The notes under the pieces are model-generated. The model was not told where the DNA came from. It saw only the letters and a program-made list of their open reading frames with translations, and made no database searches. A stretch of 64,000 nt of DNA, taken from the NCBI RefSeq assembly GCF_937997535.1, contig NZ_CALKTT010000005.1:1-64000 (forward strand), given 5' to 3'. A program made the translations under genes and the position numbers. The DNA comes from an uncultured Campylobacter sp. Its GTDB lineage: Bacteria > Campylobacterota > Campylobacteria > Campylobacterales > Campylobacteraceae. Shown one piece after another: positions 9,100-18,378 of the stretch (position 1 is the first letter of the stretch; every line of letters begins with the position of its first letter).

Positions 9100-10086
9100 C
9101 TATGCAAAGGGCAGAATTTTTTTGTAGTTGCTCCACAGCTCGCTATCCTCGCCGAAATACGCTAGCAGTCCGCGCGCGTTGCGATCGAAAGGGTTGGACT
9201 CTTTATGCAGCGCGATACGCTGCGACAGGCGCAGATCGTAGGTGTTGTATATCGCAGAATACGGCACCGGAAAGTCCGAAGCGTAAAGTAGGCGCGAGTG
9301 CACGTCCGTTTGGCTCGCTAGATGCGGCAGAGCCTTAGCGCGCACCGGCGTCATCAGCGCGGAAACGTCGGCGTAGAGGTTTTTGTGCGTGCGCAGAAGC
9401 GCCAGAAGCGCGAAATAATCGTGTCCGAAATTTCGCGGACGGCGCGAGAGCGCACGAAAAATATGCGAATACTCGTAGTTAATCGCCATGTGCGCGCACA
9501 CCGTCGTAACGCCCAGCTCAAGCGGTGCGTAGATCATCTCCAGCGCTTCGCAGCGGCGAGTGCTGGGCACCGAGCTTTCGTTGCCGACGTGGATCACCAG
9601 CGGCAAGCCGAGCTTGGCGAGCTTTTCAAAATACGGCACGTAGCGAGGCAGCCTCGTATCCAGATCCCAATAATTTTGTAAAAATTTCGCCCCCTTAAAT
9701 CCGAGCTCGAAGCAGCGATCGATCTCATCTAGCGCGTCCGCTCGCTTCGGATTGATGCTAAAAAACGGCACGATGAGACCTGGGTTTTTTTGATAAATTT
9801 CAAACACGCTGTCGTTATCCGCACAGACGGTCTTATCGCGATGGATTAGCTCGCCCGCGTCGCTAAATTTAGCATCCACGCCGAAAAGCACCGCCTTTTT
9901 AACGTATTTCGAAGCCCTAAGCCCGCCGAGCAGAGCGTCCACATAGGCTTCGTATGGCTCTTTGATCGCGCGCGATACGTCAATACCGAAGCGCCTGCCG
10001 AAAAGGCACAGCGCGAGCCTGTCATAAGGGCGGTCGAAGTGCACCTCCTTGCTTAGCAGATGGACGTGAAAATCAAGCGTTTGCAT
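9100..10086 (-). CDS. Amidohydrolase (amidohydrolase_2 type)
   Basis: 328 residues. It starts with a metal-binding HxH motif (FHVH at about 6-9), followed by a beta/alpha-barrel pattern with a second His in LVIHVGN and later VCAHMAI, and an acidic residue in YASDFPVPYS near the C-terminus. This is the arrangement of the PF04909-type metal-dependent hydrolases/decarboxylases. The substrate is unknown. It stands alone; no partner gene is on the same strand next to it. Confidence 0.8.
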   Translation of the reverse strand: MQTLDFHVHLLSKEVHFDRPYDRLALCLFGRRFGIDVSRAIKEPYEAYVDALLGGLRASKYVKKAVLFGVDAKFSDAGELIHRDKTVCADNDSVFEIYQKNPGLIVPFFSINPKRADALDEIDRCFELGFKGAKFLQNYWDLDTRLPRYVPYFEKLAKLGLPLVIHVGNESSVPSTRRCEALEMIYAPLELGVTTVCAHMAINYEYSHIFRALSRRPRNFGHDYFALLALLRTHKNLYADVSALMTPVRAKALPHLASQTDVHSRLLYASDFPVPYSAIYNTYDLRLSQRIALHKESNPFDRNARGLLAYFGEDSELWSNYKKILPFA

Positions 10087-10304
10087 CGGGGATCCTTGGG
10101 AAAATTTTGCCGAGTTTATATCAAATTGCGGTAAATGGTTAGAATTTTAAATTCGAGCTTAAATTTACGCTCCGCGCCCTGCCTCGCCTTTAAATTTTAA
10201 AATTTAAACCTCGCCACAAGAGCCGCTAATTGATATTTAATGCCGTTTTAAAGCTACGGCGATATACTTGCGATTTGAAAAGCTATTTCAATTAAGGAGC
10301 GAAG

Positions 10305-10745
10305 ATGGAGTTTGAAATTTTAGAAAATTCCGCCAATTTTAAGCCTAGCGATCTAGATGAGATAATGGTATCGATCGGCTGGGATACGGAGCAAAATGCA
10401 GCCTCCGTGCCGCCGCACGAGACATACAGGGTGTGGCGCACCTATGATTACGTGGCGATCGCCAAAACGCAGGGCAAGACCGTGGGGGTGCTGGAGGCAT
10501 TTTGCGACCGCGACAACTTCGCTACGAGCTATCTTTACTGCGTGATAGTTCATAAGGATTACCAAAGGCGCGGTATCGGCACGGCGCTCGTAAATGCCTT
10601 TAATAAGCGCTTTGCGCACACCACCACCTTTGTCGTTACTCCTCTGCACAAAGCTGAGGGCGCCGGAGAATTCCTACAAAAGTGCGGCTTTAAGGACGCG
10701 TCGGAGCACTTCACGGTTCATATGAGGAAGCGAAATTCGATCTAG
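10305..10745 (+). CDS. GNAT-family N-acetyltransferase
   Basis: 146 residues. The acetyl-CoA loop is HKDYQRRGIGTALVNAF (around residues 86-102), matching the R/QxxGxG/A motif of GNAT enzymes. The N-terminal strand pattern and the C-terminal FLQKCGFKDAS also fit. The acceptor substrate cannot be told. AAGGAGCGAAG precedes the ATG. Confidence 0.85.
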   Translation: MEFEILENSANFKPSDLDEIMVSIGWDTEQNAASVPPHETYRVWRTYDYVAIAKTQGKTVGVLEAFCDRDNFATSYLYCVIVHKDYQRRGIGTALVNAFNKRFAHTTTFVVTPLHKAEGAGEFLQKCGFKDASEHFTVHMRKRNSI

Positions 10746-11049
10746 CGGAAAGCGAAATTTACTCCAACCGGCATAAATTTAATAAAATTTCACGCGACTT
10801 TTAAATTTTAAATCGCGTGGAATTCTGAGCCGTTTCCTTACTTCTTTACTACAGATCGCCGCGCGAGATATGCGGCTACGTATGCTCTTGCTCCTCCGCG
10901 TCAAATCACCGTATATTCGCGCGCAGCGCCGTAAATTCTAATTTTACGCATGCCGCGCAGCGCGTGAAAACAACTCCGCTCGCCCCCTCCTGCGCAAAAG
11001 CAAACCTAAAAGAATTTTCGGCTACAATTTCCCCCAATAAAGGCAAAAT
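10746..11049. other. Intergenic, no gene seen
   Basis: About 300 bp with AAATTT runs and no recognisable reading frame. A possible -10 box (TACAAT in GGCTACAATTT near 11022) lies ahead of the MATE gene. Confidence 0.5.
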
Positions 11050-12372
11050 ATGAAAGAAATCTCGCTACTAAGGCTCTCGCTAGCAATCTACGTCGATATG
11101 TTTTTGCGCCTAGTGACCACGTTTATCAACACCTACATGATCTCGCGCGTGGACGTCTCGCTAGTAGGCGCGCTGGGCGCGGGCAACGAGATATTTTTGC
11201 TCTTCGTCACCGTTTTCGGTTTCCTCGCCGTGGGCTGCTCGGTTCTCGTAGCGCAGGCGCTGGGGGCAAGAAACAAAGTCCTAGCCATGCGCGCGATCCA
11301 CACGAGCATCGCATTTAACGCGCTCGTGGGGCTTTGTAGCGGCGTTTTCGTCTTTAGCTGCGCGCCGTTTTTGCTCCGCGCGCTGCAAGTGCCCGCCGAG
11401 CTTTTGAGCGAAAGCGCGATCTATCTTAAGGTCATCAGCATCGTATTTGCGATAGACGCCGTAGCGATCGTGCTTAGCGCCATCGTGCGCGTTTACGGAT
11501 ACGCAAATTTCATCATCGCGGTCTCCGTGGTGATGAATTTAGTAACGCTCTCAGGCAACTACGTCGTGCTCTTTCGGCCGTTCGGACTGCCGTATTACGG
11601 GCTTGAGGGCATCGGCGTGAGCACGATCGCGGGGCGCATGATCGGCGTATGTTTATTCTTCCTCATCATCACGAAGGTGCTAAAGATAAAATTTTACCTC
11701 ACGATGTTTTTAAAGATCCAGTTCGCCACGCTGCGTAAAATTCTATCCGTAGGGCTTCCTAGCGCGGGCGAAAACATGCTGTGGATCGTGCAGTATCTGG
11801 TCGCATTCGCCTTCGTCGCGAGTATGGGCGAGGCGAGCCTTACCGTGCAGACGATCTATTTTCAAATTTCATCATTCATCTTCTTCGGCGGAAGCGCGAT
11901 CAGTATGGCAAACGAAGTGATCGTAGGTCGCCTCGTAGGCGCCGCCAAGCCGCAGGAAGCATATAGGCACACATTTACCGCGCTGCGCTTTGGGCTTGGG
12001 GCTACGGCACTTTTCGTCGCGATCGTGTTTTTAGCGCGCGAGCAGATTATGGAGATATTGAGCCTAAACGAGGCGCACAAGCAGGTAATGCGGCCGCTTT
12101 TTTACCTCACGCTGGGGCTTGAGTTCGGACGGACGCTTAATATCGTGTTCGTAAATGCCCTGCGCGCAAGCGGCGACGCGAGGTTTCCCTTTGTGATGGG
12201 CGTGATCTTTATGTGGGGCGTCTCAATCCCCGTGGGCTGGCTTTTGGGCATTCATCTGGGATATGGAATTTTGGGCGTTTGGATCGGGTTTTTCTGCGAC
12301 GAGTGGCTGCGCGGCAGCGCGAATACGGCGCGATGGATAAGCAAAAAATGGCAGAGCAAAAAGTTAGTCTAA
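11050..12372 (+). CDS. MATE-family multidrug/toxin efflux transporter
   Basis: 440 residues with about twelve hydrophobic segments. The two-fold pattern (segments 1-6 and 7-12) and the motif after the first helices (GALGAGNEIFLLFVTVFGF, then AQALGARN) are those of MATE cation antiporters. These export drugs or metabolites in exchange for Na+ or H+ across the inner membrane. Substrate not predictable. The 3' end overlaps the next gene by about 40 bp. Confidence 0.9.
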   Translation: MKEISLLRLSLAIYVDMFLRLVTTFINTYMISRVDVSLVGALGAGNEIFLLFVTVFGFLAVGCSVLVAQALGARNKVLAMRAIHTSIAFNALVGLCSGVFVFSCAPFLLRALQVPAELLSESAIYLKVISIVFAIDAVAIVLSAIVRVYGYANFIIAVSVVMNLVTLSGNYVVLFRPFGLPYYGLEGIGVSTIAGRMIGVCLFFLIITKVLKIKFYLTMFLKIQFATLRKILSVGLPSAGENMLWIVQYLVAFAFVASMGEASLTVQTIYFQISSFIFFGGSAISMANEVIVGRLVGAAKPQEAYRHTFTALRFGLGATALFVAIVFLAREQIMEILSLNEAHKQVMRPLFYLTLGLEFGRTLNIVFVNALRASGDARFPFVMGVIFMWGVSIPVGWLLGIHLGYGILGVWIGFFCDEWLRGSANTARWISKKWQSKKLV

Positions 12373-13664
12373 ATTTGCTAGGCTTGCCGATTGGCCTGCG
12401 TTTTAAGCGGATGAAATACGCGCGCATCCGCATTAGCAAGGACTGCGAAATCAGCGTAAGCGTGCCGCGCTCCTATACCACGGCGCAGGCAGAAAACTTC
12501 ATCCTAAAGCACGAAAGCTGGATCCGCCAAACGCTTGCGCGGCTGCGAAGTAAGCTACTAGCGAGCGATCAGGTTAGAATTTTAGGCAAAATTTACAAGC
12601 TGAAATTTAGCCGCGAGGCTGAGCTCGGCGCAGACTGCGGCGCGAATGAAAGTTTAGGCGATAGCGGCGCACAAGGCTGCGTGAATTGGGCGAATGGCGA
12701 TGCGAATAGTCACGCGGGCGGCGTAATACAAAGCGGCGCAGGCATAGGCGGTAGCGGCGTCAATGGCGGCGATGTGAGCGGTAGCGCAAACAATTCCATG
12801 GGCGGCATGAATGACGGTGCGGACGGCGGTGCGGGAAGTGAAATTTTAAAATTTCACTCGGGCGAGTGCGCCTCACAAAATGGCGCGGCAAGCGAGGATT
12901 TGAAATTTGACCTACCGGACGATGCGGCGCAGGGGCTAGCGCAACAGAGCGAAATGCGACAAAGCGGCGAATTTATAAATACGGCGTCACAAAGTGTCCG
13001 CGAGCAATCCTGCGGCGAAATTTTAAAATTTCACTCAAACGGGCGCGCTCCGCAAAGCGATGACGCAGGTAAATTTAACTCCACCGCAAGGGACGAAATT
13101 TTAAAATTTAAACCCGTTGCAAGCGGAGAAATTTCAAATTTTAGCTCTGTCGTGGGCGAAGAAATTCCGTTTATGAGCGAAAAAATTTCAAAAGCCGCGA
13201 GCGAAAACGTGCCGCAAAATGTAGCACAAAGCACGCAAGCGGCAGATATCGAGCCGGATTTTACGATCAAAAATTTTATCAAAAGCTCTAAATTTAAAGA
13301 TAAGATTCTCATGTCACGAGACGTGATCTTTTGCGAGAGTGAGGGCGAGTTTGCGGCGTTTAAAAAGGCCTTTGCGCTTGAGCTTTACCTACGCTATATC
13401 GCGAAGCTTTCCCCACGGATAGGCCGCAAGATCGCGCGGGTGCGGGTGCGCAAAATGCAGACGCGCTGGGGTAGCTGTAACCACGCCAAGGGCTATCTCA
13501 ACTTCTCGCTAAGCCTGATAGAGCGGGATCCGCGCTTCGTCGAATACGTCGTGCTGCATGAGCTCGCGCACCTCATCCATGCAAATCACGGAGCGGATTT
13601 TTACGCGCTCATCGCGCAGATCATGCCTGATTTTAGGGCACGTATCAAGCTAGGCAAGGGATAA
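12333..13664 (+). CDS. YgjP-like (DUF45) metallopeptidase with large low-complexity insert
   Basis: 443 residues from the ATG at 12333 (an ATG at 12348 is equally possible); an earlier in-frame ATG at 12213 lies inside the MATE gene and is unlikely. The N-terminal part (RIRISKDCEISVSVPRS) and the C-terminal part (RVRKMQTRWGSCN; then HELAHLIHANHG with zinc motif HExxH at about 409-413) are those of YgjP/M48-like proteins, normally about 230 residues. Between them, roughly residues 96-306 are a Gly/Asn/Ser/Ala/Gln-rich insert in which the palindrome AAATTTTAAAATTT recurs and is read as Ile-Leu-Lys-Phe. Such proteins have been reported to be metal-dependent peptidase-like; the role is unknown. 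Whether the insert is spliced out of function is not knowable here; it is in frame. Confidence 0.8.
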   Translation: MDKQKMAEQKVSLNLLGLPIGLRFKRMKYARIRISKDCEISVSVPRSYTTAQAENFILKHESWIRQTLARLRSKLLASDQVRILGKIYKLKFSREAELGADCGANESLGDSGAQGCVNWANGDANSHAGGVIQSGAGIGGSGVNGGDVSGSANNSMGGMNDGADGGAGSEILKFHSGECASQNGAASEDLKFDLPDDAAQGLAQQSEMRQSGEFINTASQSVREQSCGEILKFHSNGRAPQSDDAGKFNSTARDEILKFKPVASGEISNFSSVVGEEIPFMSEKISKAASENVPQNVAQSTQAADIEPDFTIKNFIKSSKFKDKILMSRDVIFCESEGEFAAFKKAFALELYLRYIAKLSPRIGRKIARVRVRKMQTRWGSCNHAKGYLNFSLSLIERDPRFVEYVVLHELAHLIHANHGADFYALIAQIMPDFRARIKLGKG

Positions 13665-13709
13665 AGACCGCCTCAAAGAGCTTTCGCAATAGCAATATTT
13701 TGCCTATTT

Positions 13710-14194
13710 TTATATCCCTGCTTTTGCACTATCGTCATAATGAACTTCTTTTAGTTTAAAAATCTCTATTATTCTTTCGATCTCATTTTTTTGTATTAAC
13801 GATGTATTGATGTCAAAGATAAGTCCCTCTATCCATAATTTCTTGAAGCCAAAATTTATTATAAGCGGAGCATTTTCTTTAAAAAATAGTCCAGACGAAA
13901 ATTGCAAATATATTAATTTTAGTTCATCATATTTAAATACTCTCGTAAAATAATTAGATATTACAAATCCATTTTCATAAAATATAATTTTTCGAAACGT
14001 CTGCTCTGTAAATAGCATTATGAGCATTAAAAATATAATAAATGAGATAGAAATACCAATAATATCACCCCTATACCAACCGGTATACACTAGCAATATA
14101 ATACCGCATACGATAAATACGGTCTTAAGTGCCCAAAAATTTTACTTCTTTCCACTCTATAAATTTCTTTGCCTAGCCATTCTGGATTTTTCAT
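13710..14194 (-). pseudogene. Small two-helix membrane protein, broken by one frameshift
   Basis: The start is an ATG at 14194 with AAAGGCACCCC before it, giving MetLysAsnProGluTrpLeuGly and so on. That frame ends early (TAG near 14094), while the other frame is open from about 14135 to 13710 and codes for two hydrophobic helices and a soluble tail. Adding one base to the five-A / five-T run at 14135-14139 would join them into about 161 residues (Ser-Lys-Ile-Phe-Trp-Ala-Leu-Lys). The protein is unrecognised; the tail after the helices has a PH-like strand pattern. A+T-rich compared with neighbours. It could be a true pseudogene, a phase-variable gene or a sequencing error. Confidence 0.6.
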
Positions 14195-14362
14195 GGGGTG
14201 CCTTTAAATTTGATCTGTTATTTTACTTCCGTAAATCTTAAAATGAAATTTTTTAGCTCAAGCGAATTTTAATTACCGTGTCATACACGCTTATCTATAC
14301 CTAGATAAAATTTTTCACGCCTTAAATCGGCGAAATTTCGCAAATTTTCGCGGATCCAAACG

Positions 14363-14803
14363 CTAATCTAAAGCCGCAAATTCCACGTATTTCTCCATCG
14401 CAACCAGCAGGAGCCAGCGCGCAGTAGGGCTGAAAAAATAGTGGTGTTCGGGGACTTGCTCCATTATAAATTTTAAAAAATTGTAAAAATATTCGGGCGC
14501 AAATTTAACCTCGGCGCTCGTTAGACTATCGCCCAGATAGCAGATTTCGCCGCCTAAAATCCTCTTTTTTGCCGCGGGATTTGCGTCTATGAAGCTTCTG
14601 GCACCGGCAAAGCTCAGGCAGTCCGCGGTCGCATAATCTTTCAATCCCCGCAAGACGGGCTTGGAGCCGACGAAGGTGAAATTTTCCTCTATAAATTTCA
14701 CTCCACCCTCGCTCACCTGCCAGCAATCGCCCAAGCTCGATAAAAACGCAAACATCTCATCATCCGCGGATTTGAAATTTGTAGGCTCGTTTTTGCGATC
14801 CAT
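14363..14803 (-). CDS. Hypothetical protein, unrecognised
   Basis: 146 residues from the ATG at 14803, which has AAGGACAAAG just ahead; an ATG at 14824 is in frame but has no ribosome site. No signal peptide or membrane helix is seen, so cytoplasmic. It is acidic to neutral with a His-His-Tyr-Phe-Phe near the C-terminus. I do not recognise a family. It lies between the frameshifted membrane protein and the YkvI-type transporter, both unusual in composition, so it may belong to an accessory patch. Confidence 0.6.
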   Translation of the reverse strand: MDRKNEPTNFKSADDEMFAFLSSLGDCWQVSEGGVKFIEENFTFVGSKPVLRGLKDYATADCLSFAGARSFIDANPAAKKRILGGEICYLGDSLTSAEVKFAPEYFYNFLKFIMEQVPEHHYFFSPTARWLLLVAMEKYVEFAALD

Positions 14804-15017
14804 CTTTGTCCTTTTTAAATTCATAGTTGCTTTTATTTTGAAATTTTTACGATAAAGAACAGAAAATATGTTTGATTTAATCTTTTTAAAATCATTATAT
14901 TAAATTAGGCTAATCAAGGTTTCCCGAGCTCTTTTTATTTCAAGCGAAATCCTTTACCGCCCTTTAAAATTCAACCAATTCAAATAATCGTTCTTTCTTT
15001 ATTTTTTTGAACTTTAT

Positions 15018-16262
15018 TTATTTGTTATCATCAGTGAACTGCTCTTTGACAAGATCTTTGATATCGCTTTTAATACTTTTAGTATCAACTATTGAATCCT
15101 CACCCAGCTTCTGAAATTTTTCTTTATCTGCCTTCGTATATTCCTGTTCATCATCATATTTTTTTGTGATCAACCGAATCATCTTGCGACGCAAAAACTT
15201 CTCATCTCTAACATTTGACCTCTCTTTGATCCACCCAATTAGTAATACCATCAACATTATAAAACCAATATAACCTAGAATTGGATACATAATCGATACT
15301 AATTTTTTAAAGCCCATAAAGGATAATATATACCCTACAACTACGGTGCCAATCATAATTGGATAAAAACGTTTTGATTGATTAGATGAGAAACGTTTTG
15401 CTAAGGCATAGAATAAACTGAAAGCAGTATTAAAGATCAAGCCGAAGATAACAAGTGCATACACAAATGCAAATGCAGGGTGAATCTGTTTGGCAATAGC
15501 CAACATAGGAATATCAACAGTCGTTGCAAGTTTTACATTTGCATATAAGATACAGGTTGTAACTGTGATGATAATACCGATTATAAATCCACCCAAAGTA
15601 CCACCTTTTTCTGCTACACCAATCCTCATAATGGATCCCCCTAATACAAAAGCCATTGATACACCTGTCATAACGCAGAGCGAAAAATAATTCAGAACAG
15701 AAAACCAGATATTTGGCATTGGAGTAGAGATTGTATTTGCAATTGTTTCTAATTCTTTAAAATCAAAACGTTGACTTGCAAAGGTATATACTGCCATAAT
15801 CATAATCATGATAAAAATAATAGGCGTAAATATTCCGATCACATTCGTGATTTTTTCAAAATTAAGAAAGCTAACAAGGATTATCAATACGGCACATAGG
15901 AGTGCTCCTGACCAGAATGGCATGCCAAATTGCTGATTAAGATTTGATCCAGCCCCGGCAATCATGACAAAACCTACCACAAAACAGCAAATAATTAAAG
16001 AAATATCAAGAATTTTATTAGTGATAGATCCAGCAATTTGTGAAAGAACTTCAAAGTGATCATTGGATCTAAAATAACTACCGAATGTAATAATGATTTT
16101 ACCAAAGACGGCATTGAGGATACCAAGAATAACGGCTCCAAGAATACCCCATTTGCCAAAACTGACGAAATATTGCATCAGATCCTGACCGGACGATAAT
16201 CCAGCACCGACAATAACCCCAACATATGCTAACGCTACATTTAAAATTTGTTTTAACATCAT
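15018..16262 (-). CDS. YkvI-family integral membrane protein, probably acquired
   Basis: 414 residues with about ten to eleven hydrophobic helices; it starts MetMetLeuLysGlnIleLeuAsn with a Gly-rich first helix (VIVGAGLSSGQD) as in the APC-fold transporters of the YkvI group known from Firmicutes. The C-terminal tail of about 70 residues is charged and soluble. AAGAGGTAGG precedes the ATG. The gene is clearly richer in A+T than its neighbours (many ATA/AAT/TTA codons), and the codon use differs from the flanking GC-rich genes. That fits transfer from a low-GC organism. Substrate unknown. Confidence 0.75.
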   Translation of the reverse strand: MMLKQILNVALAYVGVIVGAGLSSGQDLMQYFVSFGKWGILGAVILGILNAVFGKIIITFGSYFRSNDHFEVLSQIAGSITNKILDISLIICCFVVGFVMIAGAGSNLNQQFGMPFWSGALLCAVLIILVSFLNFEKITNVIGIFTPIIFIMIMIMAVYTFASQRFDFKELETIANTISTPMPNIWFSVLNYFSLCVMTGVSMAFVLGGSIMRIGVAEKGGTLGGFIIGIIITVTTCILYANVKLATTVDIPMLAIAKQIHPAFAFVYALVIFGLIFNTAFSLFYALAKRFSSNQSKRFYPIMIGTVVVGYILSFMGFKKLVSIMYPILGYIGFIMLMVLLIGWIKERSNVRDEKFLRRKMIRLITKKYDDEQEYTKADKEKFQKLGEDSIVDTKSIKSDIKDLVKEQFTDDNK

Positions 16263-16485
16263 CCTACCTCTTAATTATAAAAATTTTAATTTGCTTTACT
16301 AATATTAATAATCTTTAAATTTAAATAATATTAAATGCTAATTAAATTTTATCCAAATAATGACACGAAATTTACACCGAAATTACATCCAAACTCTTAG
16401 CGAGATTCCAAGCGAAAATCCCGTACTTTGGTGAATAAAACCGCAAGACCGCCGCTCAAAACAGATCGAGGCAGATCAAGGCAGA

Positions 16486-17577
16486 TTACTTGAAAAAATT
16501 CTTGATTTTATCGAGTATCCCCTCGTCGTCTCCGCCGTTGCTGCCGAAGCTTTCTTGAAGCTCGCGCAAAAGCGCCTCTTGCTTCTCGTTCAATTTTTTA
16601 GGCGTCTGGACGTTTACCTGCACGATCAGATCGCCGTTTTTCTTGGTGCGGATATTCGGCGCGCCCTCGCCGTAGATCGTGAAGCGCTGCTTGTCCTTCG
16701 TGCCTACTTTGAGCTTCAACTCCGCCTTGCCGCGCGGCGTCGGCACCTCTATGCTCTCGCCCAAGATCGCCTGCGTGAAAAACACCGGCACTTCGATATA
16801 CAGGTCGTCTCCGTCGCGCAGGAAGTGGCTATCCTCCTTCACGCGCACTATCACGTACAGATCCCCGATTTCGCCGGTTTTAGAAACGTTGCCCTTGCCG
16901 CTTAGGCGCACGCGCTGCCCGTCGTCGATGCCTGCAGGAATGTCAAATTTAAGGCTCACGTCCTCCTCGGTAAAGCCCTTGCCGCCGCAATCCTTGCACC
17001 TGTCTTTTACGATTTCGCCCGTGCCGCCGCATTCGGAGCAGCTTTGGATGAAGCTCATATATCCGCGCCTTACAGCGACGCGCCCGGTACCGCCGCAAGC
17101 GGAGCAGGTGTGTCTTTTTTTATCCTTCGAGCCGGTGGCGTCGCAGGTGGAGCACGGCTTTTTGATCTTGTATTTTATCTCCTTGTGAACGCCCTCTAAA
17201 GCCTCTTTAAACTCCAGCGTTACGGCCAGCTCGGTATCTATGCCGTATGGATCGCTAGGGCGTGAACGACCGCCTCCGCCAAATGCCTGCTCAAAAAAAT
17301 CGCCGAAAATCGAGCTAAAATCAAATCCTCCGCCGCTCGCGCCGCTATATGCGCCGCTGATGCCCTCTTTGCCGTAGCGATCATACATCCTGCGCTTTTG
17401 ATCGTCGCTTAAAATTTGATACGCTTCGTTGATCTTTTTAAATTTCTCCTCCGATTCCTTATCGCCTTGGTTGCGGTCGGGGTGGAATTCCAAAGCGAGC
17501 TTTCGAAACGCCTTTTTTATCGTCTCGGCGTCGGCATCGCGCGCCACGCCTAAAATTTCATAATAATCTTCTTCCAC
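16486..17577 (-). CDS. dnaJ: Chaperone protein DnaJ
   Basis: 363 residues. The J domain carries HPD at 32-34, then a Gly/Phe-rich linker, then a zinc region with four CxxCxGxG-type repeats (the first is CSTCDATG), then the two C-terminal beta domains. This is a complete type-I DnaJ, the DnaK co-chaperone in the cytoplasm. It is divergent from racR, an arrangement I know from C. jejuni. CAAGGAGAA precedes the ATG. Confidence 0.97.
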   Translation of the reverse strand: MEEDYYEILGVARDADAETIKKAFRKLALEFHPDRNQGDKESEEKFKKINEAYQILSDDQKRRMYDRYGKEGISGAYSGASGGGFDFSSIFGDFFEQAFGGGGRSRPSDPYGIDTELAVTLEFKEALEGVHKEIKYKIKKPCSTCDATGSKDKKRHTCSACGGTGRVAVRRGYMSFIQSCSECGGTGEIVKDRCKDCGGKGFTEEDVSLKFDIPAGIDDGQRVRLSGKGNVSKTGEIGDLYVIVRVKEDSHFLRDGDDLYIEVPVFFTQAILGESIEVPTPRGKAELKLKVGTKDKQRFTIYGEGAPNIRTKKNGDLIVQVNVQTPKKLNEKQEALLRELQESFGSNGGDDEGILDKIKNFFK

Positions 17578-17634
17578 GAAATTCTCCTTGAACTATACAA
17601 AAGGGGCAATTTTATCTAAATTTAATAAAACGCA

Positions 17635-17649
17635 AGTTAAGACTTAACT
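17635..17649. promoter_or_regulatory. Perfect 15-bp palindrome between dnaJ and racR
   Basis: AGTTAAG-A-CTTAACT (seven bp each side of one A). It overlaps where the -35 box of the racR promoter would be, directly ahead of TATAAT at 17659. It is a natural operator candidate for RacR or another regulator. No such role is proven by the sequence. Confidence 0.55.
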
Positions 17650-17658
17650 ATTTTTATG

Positions 17659-17664
17659 TATAAT
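17659..17664 (+). promoter_or_regulatory. -10 box of the racRS-recR operon
   Basis: TATAAT in the context TATGTATAATGC, about 43 bp ahead of the racR ATG. It sits downstream of the palindrome at 17635-17649. Confidence 0.55.
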
Positions 17665-17706
17665 GCAATATTTAAAATTTCAAATCAACGATGCAAAGGA
17701 TAAAAA

Positions 17707-18378
17707 ATGATAAATGTATTGATGATAGAAGACGACAGCGAGTTCGCACAGCTTCTAACCGAATATCTGGCTAAATTTAACATCCAAGTTACAAACTTCG
17801 AAGACCCGTATCTGGGCATTAGCGCAGGGATCAAAAACTACGATCTACTGATTTTGGATCTTACGCTTCCCGGGATGGACGGGCTTGAAGTCTGCAAAGA
17901 GATCCGCGAGAAATACGACATTCCGATCATCATCAGCTCAGCTAGAAGCGACGTGAGCGATCGCGTCGTAGGTCTTCAGATCGGAGCGGACGATTATCTA
18001 CCGAAGCCTTATGATCCAAAAGAGATGCACGCGCGCATCATGAGCCTCATCCGCCGCTATAAAAAAGCCAGCGAAAAGGAAGAAACCGCCACGGATAGCG
18101 TATTTCGTATCGACGACAAGCGCCATGAAATTTACTTCGGCGAGGAGTCGCTCGTGCTAACGCCTGCGGAGTATGAAATTTTAGAATACCTAATCAAGCA
18201 GCATAGTTTTTCGGTATCTCGCGAGCAGCTCGTATACCATTGCAAGAGCCTAAAAGATAAGGACTCAAAGAGCTTAGACGTCATCATCGGGCGCCTACGC
18301 ACCAAAATCGGCGATAGTTCCAAAGCGCCTAAGCATATCTTTTCGGTTCGCGGTATCGGCTACAAGCTCATCGGATGA
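17707..18378 (+). CDS. racR: Response regulator RacR (OmpR family)
   Basis: 223 residues. The receiver domain (1-118) has the acidic pocket Glu-Asp-Asp near 8-10 and the phosphoacceptor Asp51 (LILDLTLPG), followed by the conserved Ser/Lys positions (IISSAR; LPKPYDP). The C-terminal part is an OmpR-type winged helix (PAEYEILEYL...DVIIGRLRTKIG). Name from location: it lies between dnaJ and a kinase-recR pair as racR does in C. jejuni, where the RacRS system responds to temperature and redox conditions. The stop overlaps the kinase start by 4 bp. Confidence 0.9.
   Translation: MINVLMIEDDSEFAQLLTEYLAKFNIQVTNFEDPYLGISAGIKNYDLLILDLTLPGMDGLEVCKEIREKYDIPIIISSARSDVSDRVVGLQIGADDYLPKPYDPKEMHARIMSLIRRYKKASEKEETATDSVFRIDDKRHEIYFGEESLVLTPAEYEILEYLIKQHSFSVSREQLVYHCKSLKDKDSKSLDVIIGRLRTKIGDSSKAPKHIFSVRGIGYKLIG

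Noticed and set aside
12213..12332. Longer start for the YgjP-like protein
   Set aside because: Would overlap the MATE gene by 160 bp and has no ribosome site; ATG at 12333 or 12348 fits the family start.
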